Below, one piece after another: positions 1 to 9,644 of a stretch of 64,000 nucleotides of DNA. Below the pieces are notes generated by a model. That model saw only the letters and a program-made list of their open reading frames with translations, had not been told where the DNA came from and did not search any database. Origin of the DNA: Phallusia mammillata (taxonomy: Eukaryota; Chordata; Ascidiacea; Phlebobranchia; Ascidiidae). Numbering within the stretch: the first letter of the stretch is position 1; each line of letters starts with the position of its first letter. The position numbers and the translations under genes are program-made. The DNA is taken from NCBI GenBank assembly GCA_003260075.1, contig QLIY01000150.1, forward strand, positions 154,110-218,109, given 5' to 3'.

Positions 1-162
1 ACAAATACATATTCAGCAAACAGGTAATTCTTATTCTATGTTAGCATTCGAAGTTTAATAATATTAGTTCTTGTGTTCGACATATTTGTATGTTGCATTG
101 AAATTGGGTGTTTAGGTTTCAGTTTTGACCTCTACACAGCTTTTTGCAAAGCGGGACCAATA

Positions 163-382
163 GGTTAAATCAGTGGTTCTCAAACTCGGTTTTCGGGCCA
201 CATGCGGCTCCCAACTACTTATTTTGCGGTTTGCACCAGACCTCAGAAAACCCACCAAAGATTGCTATTTTAGCTTTTAAGTAATAATATTTAAGGTTTC
301 GTTTTATTGCGGCTCCCTACACACTTAAAAAAATACCATTTGGCCCCGACAATAAAAAAGTTTGAGAACCACTGGGTTAAAC
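163..382. mobile_element. 204-bp hAT-type MITE
   Basis: The element (171-374) has 16-bp perfect terminal inverted repeats, CAGTGGTTCTCAAACT and its complement. It is flanked by 8-bp target duplications GGTTAAAT/GGTTAAAC that differ at one base. The CAGTGGTTCTCAA terminus and 8-bp duplication are typical of hAT transposons. There is no coding capacity. It lies in the intron just upstream of dynein exon 460-665. Confidence 0.85.
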
Positions 383-459
383 TGTTGCTAAACGTATTTT
401 TTTGCAGTGAGATTAAGTACTACAAGAGTGTAGATTTTTTTTATTGCTATTTTCTCTAG

Positions 460-1072
460 TTTGTTGTTATGGGATCGGCATCAGATGACAGAGAAAATCA
501 TTCTACACCACCCTTGCCTTTCGGAAAAATATTTATTGATGGACTTTACCTGCACAAAGCTACCTATGACAGAAGAACAGGCATGCTGCAAGAATCGAGA
601 TCAACTAAGTTGTGCAAAATGCCTTTGTTGCAACTGACAGCACAAAAGCTGTCTACTTTTAAGAAGTAAATTATCTTGATCAGTGATTTTTTTAGACCAT
701 ATTTGTTATTAAATTGAGTTAACAAACTGTTTAACAAGATTATTGTTGTAACATATAGCAGGAGATTGATAAATCTCATTAAAAAATGACTTTGTAATCA
801 TAAATCTAGTGGATTTTGTTTTAATATTTTAAATTATCTTTTAATGCAAGAAGATTGTTTATCTTAAGACTTAAACTTTTTAACACTGGCTATCTTTTAG
901 ATCTGAAAAAACAGAAGAAGCAATGTTTAAATGCCCTGTCTGGCTATGCAATAACAGCAACCCAGATATGTTTTCTACATCCGACATTATTACTGAAGCC
1001 CCAATGCTGGTTGACAACCCAAAAGCTCAATGGGAAACTATTGGGACTTCATTACTGTGCAAGTTGGATTAA
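460..1072 (+). CDS. axonemal-type dynein heavy chain, C-terminal end (partial)
   Basis: These are the last two coding exons of a dynein heavy chain, the force-producing subunit of ciliary dynein. Exon 460-665 follows a TTTCTCTAG acceptor and ends at GTAAAT. Exon 901-1072 follows TATCTTTTAG and ends in TAA. The join is in phase, with the codon split AA|A. The protein carries the C-terminal domain hallmarks FVVMG, GLYLHKATYDRRTGMLQES, MPLLQL, FKCPVWL and a final LLCKLD. These correspond to the family's F.V..., GL(Y/F)L.GA.WDR.TG.L.ES, MP(V/I)I, CP(V/M)Y and ALLCQLD. The usual RG before ALL is replaced by IGTSLL, so it is a divergent member. The upstream motor lies outside the window. Bases 1-23 before a GTAATT may be the end of an earlier exon, but the peptide is too short to judge. 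The specific DNAH paralogue cannot be assigned. Confidence 0.82.
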
Positions 1073-1238
1073 AGTTCCTCATACAATGTTTGAACTAGTG
1101 CCAATTGGTGTTCTTTTTTGTGTTTTTTTCCTAGAGTGTGCCTTAGCTTGTCCTGTGTTTTAGCTACAAAGAAGATACATGTATTTTTTTACCTTTCCTT
1201 TTGTCACTGTGTGCATTACTGGATTATACTGTTTGTTG

Positions 1239-1244
1239 AATAAA
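1239..1244 (+). terminator. polyadenylation signal of dynein heavy chain gene
   Basis: AATAAA lies 167 bp past the dynein stop codon, on the same strand and before the convergent TIMM8 3' end. Confidence 0.5.
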
Positions 1245-1494
1245 AATAATTTGTAAGAAACAGTTGTAAATGTTTTATGTCGAAAATCGCAAAAAAAACG
1301 AACACTGCCAAGTTCAAACATATGTCTGAATTTCCTAATGGGATTCGATTTAAGAATCACTTGGTTTATCAAAAATACTGAGGTAAAAAGTCCAAATTTA
1401 CGATGCTAAGTTACAATAAGTGTTTGGCCATGTCTTCCATATGGCCATCAATCCAGAAATTAAAAAAGAATTGCTAAAAAATATGGCAAAAACA

Positions 1495-2121
1495 TCATTT
1501 TCTAGAACTTGACATCCTTTGTCTGATAAACTGATCGACATCCAAATAACGTTCCGCACAATTAGCAAGGCAGGTCTCTTGACGACCTAAACTGGTTCCA
1601 ACTCTGTCGACGCATTTGTCCCAGCATTCGCTTGACAGCTTGTTGACGATGGTTTTTAGTTGCATCTGTTTACAAAAATAACAGAAAATTAAAAACATAG
1701 TCTGCGGAGTATGGCAGCTGCAATTTGGGGGGGGGGGGTCTGCAGAATAAGGTAGTTTCCTATGTGACTTTGGGCATGCAGGACCGAATATGTTTACTTT
1801 GCAATACAAATATCATCAGGTGTATTAAAAGTAGTATAGAGGACAATAAATGTTGTTGGTGTAAAAATGTTCTGCAGAGTAAAAAATGTGCCTGCAATTT
1901 TTTTTAAACGACCCACACATGCAGATTGTTGTTCTCAGTTAGACCGCAGATAAATTAACCAGGTTAACCAAGTTCAGTAAGTGGGTGCAATTAGGGGGGG
2001 GGGAAGGTAGTTTCCTAGATGTGACTTTGGGCATGCAGGAATGAATATGTTTACTTTGCAAGACAAATATCAGCAGGTGTATTAAAAGTAGTATAGAGGA
2101 CAATAAATGTTGTTGGTGTAA

Positions 2122-2193
<72 letters not shown>

Positions 2194-2503
2194 GTTTAAG
2201 TGAATAGGAGTCAAGATAAAGTTCAAGCGAACTGAAGTCAAGAAAAATACTGCAATAGAATAAACAAAAGATACTTTTGCACATGTTTGTGACAGATTGC
2301 AATTATTAAGGAACAAAATGGCATTTCCAGACCCTGACTGTAAGCATTGTTAACTATGAACAAACCCTGAATAAAATCAGACTGTAATTTTTTTTAATGC
2401 AGACCTGAGCTTCCATTTTCTTTTGTTCTTCCATGAGCATCCTCGCTAACTCTGGGTTGTCTTTCAGTTGCCGGGCAACGTCTTCCATCATGCTAGGGTC
2501 CAT
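1495..2503 (-). CDS. TIMM8: mitochondrial import chaperone subunit Tim8
   Basis: Small Tim proteins work in the mitochondrial intermembrane space. Tim8 pairs with Tim13 to escort hydrophobic precursors to the TIM22 complex. Exon 1 is 2405-2503 (33 codons, starting MDPSMMEDV) and exon 2 is 1495-1665 (56 codons plus TGA), joined in phase 0 with GT and AG ends. The 89-residue product has the twin CX3C motif, CWDKC and CLANC 13 residues apart, and a following ERYLD..QFI..R segment. The first box (CWDKC) and the last one (ERYLDVDQFI) fit Tim8 better than Tim9, Tim10 or Tim13. An in-frame ATG further upstream exists, but MDPS gives the usual family length. The intron contains two short G-runs and a 71-G tract, and a second partial copy of the exon 1 5' region lies at 2654-2841. 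The gene is convergent with the dynein gene. Confidence 0.85.
1727..2192. repeat. tandem segment pair with G12, G10 and G71 runs (TIMM8 intron)
   Basis: Two diverged copies of a ~120-bp segment occupy 1741-1871 and 2004-2121. Each follows a short G-run (1727-1738 and 1994-2003), and the second copy runs into an uninterrupted 71-G tract (2122-2192). The copies differ by scattered substitutions and small indels. The G71 makes long proline or glycine open frames that are not genes. Confidence 0.9.
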
Positions 2504-2841
2504 GTTGTTAAAAGAACAAACCCAATTTGCGCAAGAAATAGTTAACAAACCCACAAATGCACAGAAACAGAGTGTTTCGAAGGTTGCAGATTCAACTCAC
2601 ATGTCTTTTAAATCCGGACCAGTGGGATTCGAAACGGCTCGAGGGGGGGGGGTAGTTGCCGGGCAACGTCTTCCATCATGCTAGGGTCCATGTTTTTAAA
2701 AGAACAAACCCAATTTGCGCTAAAAATAGTTTAACAAACCGAACAAACAAATGCACAGAAACCGAGTGTTTCGAAGGTTGCAGATTCAACTCACACTCAC
2801 ATGTCTTTTAAATCCGGACCAGTGGGATTCGAAACGGCTCG
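2466..2841. repeat. tandem segment pair across G10 (2643-2652), TIMM8 5' region
   Basis: The segment 2466-2642, holding the start of TIMM8 exon 1 and its upstream flank, recurs at 2654-2841 with small differences. Only the first copy continues into the rest of exon 1, so the second is a partial duplicate, not a second gene. Confidence 0.9.
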
Positions 2842-2883
2842 ATTTCATTGCGTTTCGTCATAGTGCAAAATGACTGCAAAGGT

Positions 2884-3166
2884 GTGTTAAATAGATATTA
2901 GATACTTTTAAATGATTTGCTTTGAATATCCTTACTGTAAAGGACTTTAACGAAACTGCCATGTTGGCTGTCCTTTTTATCAAACAAAACATTCGTACGA
3001 ACGCAAGGGGGGGGGGTGTTTTAAATAGATATTAGATAGTTTTAAATGATTTACTTTGAATATCCTTACTGTAATCTACTTTGAATATCCTTACTGTAAA
3101 GGACTTTAACGAAACTACCATGTTGGCTGTCCTTTTTATCAAACAAAACATTCGTACGAACGCAAA
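2884..3166. repeat. tandem segment pair across G10 (3007-3016)
   Basis: A segment with the unit TTAAATAGATATTAGATA at its start occurs at 2884-3006 and again at 3018-3165. The second copy has an extra internal ~25-bp repeat of TACTTTGAATATCC. Confidence 0.88.
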
Positions 3167-3169
3167 AAC

Positions 3170-3424
3170 AACTACAAACTTATATAAATTGTAAACCGTT
3201 ATGACTGTCTTGCTTTTTAAGAGAATGTATATTTTTAATTCCCTCACAAAACCCCATTATCAGTTTGCAAATTTAAACACACGTGTTTGTGGGGGGGGGG
3301 GTAACTACAAACTTATATCAATTGTAAACCGTTATGACTGTCTTGCTTTTAAGAGAATGTATATTTTTAATTCCTTCACAAAACCCCATTATCAGTTTGC
3401 AAATTTAAACACACGTGTTTGTGT
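3170..3424. repeat. tandem segment pair across G11 (3290-3300)
   Basis: A ~120-bp segment starting AACTACAAACTTATAT (3170-3289) is repeated at 3301-3424, with one fewer T in a T-run and a few substitutions. Confidence 0.88.
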
Positions 3425-3539
3425 TTATTGTCTCTTTGGTAACTCGTCATAGATGGCTGCACATTTTCACACTCATCGCTTGAGCGAGTCGAAATTCCAG
3501 TTTGTTTACTTTACTTTGACGGTTGTTGTTTTGAAAATA

Positions 3540-4010
3540 GAGAAAAAGCGGTGATAAATTGCTATTTAATTTGAAGAAAAAAAGTATAGAGAGTACTAGT
3601 GCGTCAATTGTAAAAACAGTGCATATGAGTCATGTGACATTTTAAAATTGACTTTGTTAACATATATATTAACTAACAGACATCAAGTAACTAAACTGGA
3701 TGTAAAAATATCAATGTATTTTTCGTGTCCTGCATTGAATACCGTTATCTTTGCATGTACGTTATTTAACAAAAGGGGGGGGGGAAGAAAAAGCGGTGAT
3801 AAATTGTTATTTAATTTAGAGAAAAAAAGTATAGAGAGAAATCACTAGTGTGTCAATTGTAAAAACAGTGCATGTGACATTTTAAAATTGATTTTGTAAA
3901 TATATATACTAACGTCGTCAACGTCAAGTAACTAAAACTGAACATCAAAATATCAATTTATTTTTCGTGTTCTGCATTGAATTCCGTTATCTTTGCATGT
4001 ACGTTATTTA
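3540..4010. repeat. tandem segment pair across G10 (3775-3784)
   Basis: A ~235-bp segment starting AGAAAAAGCGGTGATAAATT (3541-3774) recurs from 3786 to about 4010. It has more differences than most pairs, including an indel near GAGTCATG. Confidence 0.88.
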
Positions 4011-4271
4011 AAAAAATATTGGTACATTTAGCAAAATAAACGAATGTTTCCAACAAGTTTTAGCTTTAGTTTGTAGTTGGTATTTTTTTTTCTATACGGT
4101 GCTAAAATGCAACTGAAATACATTTGATGGTTTTTATTGTTAATGGGTGCTTCCGCAAATAATACATTTCATATATGACAGCTCAGACAGTTTTGTTTTC
4201 GATCTTTAATTTATGAGCTTCATTCTTATCCCAACTTGACAAGAGTTTTTCTGGTAGCCTTAGCATGTTGC

Positions 4272-4701
4272 AAAGCAAGGTAATTTATAGCACATGTGTA
4301 ACAGTTTACTTTATTGCATTTAAGGTATTAGACTTTTGCAAACAATGTCTAAATCAACGATGTTCAAAGAAGTTTTACCAAAATCAGGACAACTTTACCA
4401 AGAGGATTTTCCATCTGTTGTTTTGTGTAAGCCTAAAATTATGCCACTAAAATCGATCACACTTGAAAAGATGGAAGGGGGGGGGGCAAGCAAGGTAATT
4501 TATCGCACATGTTTTGCAGTTAACTTTTTTGCATCTTTGTTTTTGGTAAGGTATTGGACTTTTGCAAACAATGTCTAAATCAACAATGTTCAAAGAAGTT
4601 CTACCAAAATCAGGACAACTTTACCAAGAAGATTTTCCATCTGTTGTTTTGTGCAAGCCTAAAATTATGCCACTAAAATCGATCACACTTGAAAAGATGG
4701 A
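4272..4701. repeat. tandem segment pair across G10 (4477-4486), duplicates BBIP1 5' half
   Basis: Copy one (4272-4476) contains the BBIP1 start codon at 4345 and reads through to LEKMEG before entering the G-run and a shifted frame. Copy two (4487-4701) continues into the complete gene. The copies differ by a few substitutions, mostly silent in the coding part. Confidence 0.92.
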
Positions 4702-4774
4702 AAAAATGCAACAGGATGCCCAGGAAACCCTTAAAAAGCAAAAGGAAGAAGAACAACAACACCAAAGCACTTAA
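4571..4774 (+). CDS. BBIP1: BBSome-interacting protein 1 (BBIP10)
   Basis: BBIP1 is the smallest BBSome subunit and is needed for ciliary membrane traffic and tubulin acetylation. The single open frame of 67 codons starts at the first ATG, giving [13 protein letters not shown]. It carries the family core: MF.EVLPK.G.L...DF, VVLCKPK..PLKS.TLEK.EKMQQ.AQ. The match to the vertebrate protein is nearly continuous over about 55 residues, and only the charged, Gln-rich tail differs. The family's usual length is about 70-90 residues. The stop codon is followed by the RITA start only 35 bp later, with no AATAAA between, and this stretch (4487-5097) has no G-run, so the spacing is trustworthy. A 5' untranslated exon may exist upstream. 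Confidence 0.88.
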   Translation: MSKSTMFKEVLPKSGQLYQEDFPSVVLCKPKIMPLKSITLEKMEKMQQDAQETLKKQKEEEQQHQST

Positions 4775-4809
4775 GTCCAAAGAATCATACACTTAAAAAA
4801 CTATTCAAA

Positions 4810-7800
4810 ATGAACAAAATGCAGGCACATACGCCAAACAAGCCATTAACATTACATGGCAAGCAGATAAGGACACCAAAAAGTGCACCTGCCTACAGAA
4901 CTAAGTCTTATAAGTCTGATGTGGATGAGACATTGTTTGGTGTGCCTTCTCGCTATGTGCAGCAGTCTGAAACAAAGCGAATGTCCGATGAAAAAGAGTG
5001 GGACCCACCATGGGGTACCAGCCCTGGCAAGAAAGGAGTACCACTGTTGTGGACCCCGTTTGAATACAAGGATTTTAACGGTAAATAACACAAAATAGGG
5101 GGGGGGGATCCCGTTATGTGCAGCAGTCTGAAACAAAGCGAATGTCAGATGAAAAAGAGTGGGACCCACCATGGGCTACCAGCCCTGGCAAGAAAGGAGT
5201 ACCACTGTTATGGACCCCGTTTGAATACAAGGATTTTAACGGTAAATAACACAAAATAATAATATTTATGTTTTCACGCTTTTCCTTTTTCCAAAATTTG
5301 TTGTGGGCATAAAAGAGATTAAAAAAACAAGATTATGATTATGGTCAAATATTTGTTTTTTATCAATAACATTTATACCTATGTGCACTAAATTAAATAA
5401 AACAAGTATTTTAATCAATCACTCTGTTGTATGATGCCACTAGAGTTATTGGCTCTATTGAAAGGGGGGGGGGGTTTATGTTTTCACGCTTTTCTTTTAA
5501 AATTTGTTGTGGGCATAAAAGAGAGTAAAAAATCAAGATTATGATTTATGGTCAATTATTTGTTTTTTATCAATAACATTTAAACCTCTGTGCACTAAAT
5601 TAAATAAATCAAGTATTTTAACCAATCACTCTGTTGTATGATGCCACTAGAGTTATTGGCTCTATTGAAAAGCAACATCTGTAATAATTCATTGTTTGTG
5701 TGTTTTTGCCCTCAGGAATGCTTGCTTCCGAACAGAATCAAAATCGCAAAGCTACCTCGAAGCCGACTACACCCAGGTCAGCCAGAAGCAAGAACAAATA
5801 CAGGTGAACAATTGTCTTAACTTATATATATATATGCCTTTTGGTTTGTAATCTTAAAGAATTCAGGCATACTCAAAATTAAACTATTGTTTATGATAGT
5901 TTTTTTTAAAAACTATATTTCAAACGGTTTGATTTTTGTTCAGCATTGCATTGTTGCTCACCTTGACAAAAAGCAATTTAGAAATATTTTCTTGAAAGAA
6001 TTAGTCCCAAATGTTGAAATATTTAAACTTAGTATGTTAGTCGCCATCTTTTTTGGTGCATGTAACAATTATATATATATATATATGCGTTATTTTAGGC
6101 CAGTGACTTTTAACAACCACAAATTCTTTAAACTATAAAAAAAATGTTTACCATTGTTGATTAAAAGGGGGGGGGGCCGTTATTTTAGGCCATTGCTTGT
6201 GACTTTTAACAACTACAAATTCTTTAAACTATAAAAAAAATGTTTACCATTGTTGATTAAAAATATTAAATTTCATGTATACATGTAAAGATTCCTCTTG
6301 CTGGTACTAATGGCCATGTCTTGTGGCAAGTTTATTAACTGAAGTAGAGTTAAAAACATGGTATAAGGGTATAGTATTATGTCGACAACTAAATTTTGTT
6401 GACTTTGACATTACTTCACATGATAAAGAAAATTCAAGGCAGAACCTCATATTTTTTGACAAACAGAATTGTGCCCTTAGGCATTGAACGAATGTTTGCA
6501 TTGAGCACAGTTAAGTTGTGTGCTGAAACCCACACTCTCTGAATACAGGCTTCGGAGCCACACACCCACTTATGTGGACGAGACGTTGTTCGGCTCACGG
6601 CTCGAGGAACCTACCTTCAAGGCCCCTTGGAACAATGAAAACAATAACAACCAAGCGGGCAGACAACTTCTGTGGTCACCACAAGTCAAGGCCTACCCAT
6701 TGACGCCGCGTTCCGAAGCTGCCACACTTGACAGACCAGGATCTCGTTTGGTACACAACTGTTGTTATTCAAGCTTCACTATAAATAGATGTCTGTGAGC
6801 ACCATTGTTTGCAAGCTATAAGTGTTGAATGAATTTAAGCATTGTTGCACTGATATTGTATTTTATATAATACCAAAAGCTTTTGTGGAAAATCAAGGCT
6901 CTGGTGTTTTGGTAATCCCTTTTGTGGCATATTCCAGTGGTCCATTAAATATTCAAGAACTTGACTTATGTTCTTTGTAATCAGATTTTGACTTGTTAAC
7001 CCTCTGTATTGGATGCTTTTTTTAGTTCTTTTCGTAAACTGCTCAACATAAACCATTTATTCTACCATGTTCCTAGCTATATCTGACCAGCCCAATTTAG
7101 GTAGCTTGGGTATTAACTGGCTTTAAAAACATGTTCGAGTGTCGAAATTCAGTTTTTCAGTTGATTTTACAATTACAATTTTAAAGGGTGAATATGATGA
7201 TCCATATATTCCTCCAACACCAAGGAATGTTGCCGATAGCAACCATGCCACTCCGGTGATCCGACAAAGACCTGGTTCCTCAATCAGAACTCCGAACAAA
7301 ATGAGACCGGCAAGCGCTAAACATGTCAAACAGAAACTTGACTTTACGAGTAAGCAATTTAATTGTAACCTATGTAGAAATAACTTATATTTTAGTGACT
7401 CAATCAACCTAAGTTGTTCGACATAAGAAAACGGTTATCCTAAAAAAATAGATGACACTTACTAGGTAGTAGGTACCAAATTGCCTCTTGCTATACATAC
7501 ATTTTAATTAACTGTAATTACATACCACCCATAAGTATACCGTTTTTGCCCAGTTTATGACTATTTTTTAAGAATCGTAACTAGGGGGGGGGGTATACAT
7601 TTTAATTAACTGTAATTACATACCACCCAGAATTATACCGTTTTTGCCCAGTTTATGACTATTTTTTAAGAATCGTAACTAACCTGTGGGACACTTTTTG
7701 GCATTTGGGTAATGCAGTATTTTCATTATTTATTCAAAAGTAAGAACAAACACCTTAGTGTTTATGTTTAGAAATACTGTTTTTAGAAGTTTACAAATCT

Positions 7801-9514
7801 TTTTTCGGATGCTAACAAACTCAGTACATACCAATACATACTATTTTATTAGCAGTCCTTTCTTCAGATGCTAACAAACTCAGTACATAAAATATTATTG
7901 CGTGATGTAATTAGGATTTCTATGATTTTTAGCTGATGATGATCCAGAGACAAAGCAGATCATCGACCGAGCTCTACATCTGGCAAAAGTTACACGAGAT
8001 GCTGCGTTAGCAGAGAGAAGAAACTCAGATGGTTTCTCACCTTGGAGGAGACCAAATTCTGCTAGAGGTAAAAATGTTAAACTGATTGTTTTGTTGTGCC
8101 AAGTTTACTTTTAGATGCCTGATAAACACATGAGATTTGGTGGGTCATCTGCTACACAAAAACAACTCATTCAAAATTGATTGATGTTTATAATTCTCCC
8201 AAATTTTGTGTGTGCAAAATGTTTATTAGTCCATCAATTTTTAATTTTTGAAACTATTTAAGTGTATATATATAATATATTTATTGTTTTCATGCAGCAA
8301 TGTCCAGAAACAAGTAATAAACTCTGCAGACTCTAGTACTTGCACTTTAATTTATGAGTTGGCAAAAGAACCAAACCTAAAATGTCATGACAAACATTAC
8401 CAGCTAAACAGTTTTCATTAAAAATCTGGTACTGTAGTAACTTATTAGTTTTATACAGAACGGCCATCACCACGAGTTCCTGGTTTAAGGACAGCCCATC
8501 TTAGTGATTATGCATCTGATGATGATGACACATTGTCCGCAACTGGTGTTCGAATGCCATTGTCAGCAAGAAGTGACAGATCGAGTCGACCAAGCTCTGT
8601 CAGGTGCAATTATGTTGTTAGCAACTAAGTGTTGGTGATTTACATGACTTTCCATTTTTGCTCATGCCCAACTATTCCAGTTCATTGTGTTATTGAAATC
8701 ACACAATAAATCCAGTTACGTTGATGAAATGTTTTAGTATTTACCCTATTTACACACTCATGTTTTAAGCCAAATATATTTGAATATTATGTGGTTTTCA
8801 AGTCTAATTGGCTTGTGTAATGTAAAATCCGGAATATATATCATGTAAATATTGACTTCATTAAAACTGGATAATATAGACCTGCAGTTAATTAAAAAAA
8901 TAGTTTTGAATAACATGGGTGCCAAGTTTTAACGATCATAAAGAATCCATGAAAATTAACAATTGGTAGGTAAGTATAAATTTCTGTGGCAGCCAAGGGT
9001 ACATGGTAATCAGCTGCGTGGAAAATGCCAAAAATAATTTTGCACAGCGCCAAATGCCAGACTACATGGTTCATTAGATAGGAAATGCCAGTGATTTTGC
9101 ATGGCAATGGCATAGCATGGCCTAACAGTCATGTGTGTTTCCTAGATAAACACAAACCTATATTGTTGAGTATGTGTTGTAATTTAAAGCTTATTCCTAG
9201 AAGTAATTTGTGTTCAACTGTTCACACACCAATGAACTGTAAATAGGCCACCACAAGCAAGGTATATTACAGTTTTAAATTCCACACGGTAGGTAGTAAG
9301 GCATATGAGCAAATGTTGACGTACGGAAAGAGCTAAATTCAGATAAATAGGGGTTAAATGACCCGAATTTTGCAGTCATTGGCTCGTCATGCATGACTTC
9401 ACATTGGGTCGCATTCGTCACGCATTACTAATTCCATCTCCACCCAGGTTGCGGTCCCGTTCTGCACAACGCAGCAGCAGCGCTGTGGCAAGTCGCCCCT
9501 CCTTTAAACCTTAG
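4810..9514 (+). CDS. RITA1: RBPJ-interacting and tubulin-associated protein
   Basis: RITA binds tubulin and the Notch effector RBPJ and exports RBPJ from the nucleus. Seven in-phase exons (4810-5080, 5716-5803, 6549-6750, 7187-7349, 7933-8067, 8459-8603, 9448-9514) encode 356 residues; the human protein has 269. The two signature repeats are DVDETLFG (about residues 37-44) and YVDETLFG (128-135). Each is followed by a tryptophan-proline box, PLLWTPFE and QLLWSPQ. The tail is rich in Ser, Arg and Pro (SPWRRPNSAR, RSSRPSSVR, RSRSAQRSSS) and ends SRPSFKP. Exon 1 overlaps a tandem segment pair, with a second partial copy of its 3' half at 5108-5241; both copies keep the GTAAAT donor. The start chosen is the first ATG after the BBIP1 stop, and a second Met sits four codons on. 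Identity as RITA rests on the paired DETLFG motifs and is strong. Confidence 0.88.
4950..5258. repeat. tandem segment pair across G10 (5098-5107), duplicates RITA exon 1 3' half
   Basis: The segment from CGCTATGTGCAGCAG to CACAAAATA (4950-5097) recurs at 5108-5258. The copies differ by a handful of bases, one replacing P with S at a codon. Only copy two continues into the intron. Confidence 0.92.
5265..5670. repeat. tandem segment pair across G11 (5464-5474), RITA intron 1
   Basis: A ~200-bp segment beginning TTATGTTTTCACGCTTTT (5265-5463) recurs at 5475-5670 with several small indels. Confidence 0.9.
6083..6262. repeat. tandem segment pair across G10 (6167-6176), RITA intron 2
   Basis: An ~80-bp segment starting CGTTATTTTAGGCCA (6088-6166) recurs at 6177-6262. 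The second copy has a 6-bp insertion (TTGCTT). Confidence 0.9.
7495..7681. repeat. tandem segment pair across G10 (7584-7593), RITA intron 4
   Basis: An ~88-bp segment starting TATACATACATTTTAAT (7495-7583) recurs at 7594-7681. It differs at CCATAAGTATACC versus CCAGAATTATACC. Confidence 0.9.
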
Positions 9515-9638
9515 CCCCCGTACCGAAAACAAGTTGATGACGTCATGGGCACGTGACAGTAGTCAATGAAGTGTGGACACTGAAAGTGCTGAGATTTTGA
9601 AAAAGCGTATTGTTTCATGTTCAGTTTGGTTTTTTAAA

Positions 9639-9644
9639 ATAAAG
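9639..9644 (+). terminator. polyadenylation signal of RITA
   Basis: AATAAA lies 125 bp past the RITA stop and is the first such hexamer downstream on that strand. Confidence 0.5.

Larger units (their letters stand above)
2504..4570. other. intergenic region between TIMM8 and BBIP1
   Basis: The divergent promoters of TIMM8 (-) and BBIP1 (+) should lie here. Most of the sequence is accounted for by the tandem segment pairs. I see no coding exon, RNA gene or clear promoter motif. Confidence 0.5.

Noticed and set aside
1939-2316. Long proline-rich open frames over the 71-G tract, minus strand
   Set aside because: They exist only because a pure G tract has no stop codons. The flanks have no coding features.
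4345-4494. A second BBIP1 gene
   Set aside because: The first copy is truncated at the G10 run after LEKME and has no tail. It matches the second copy almost exactly, so it is an allele-like duplicate of the segment, not a paralogue.
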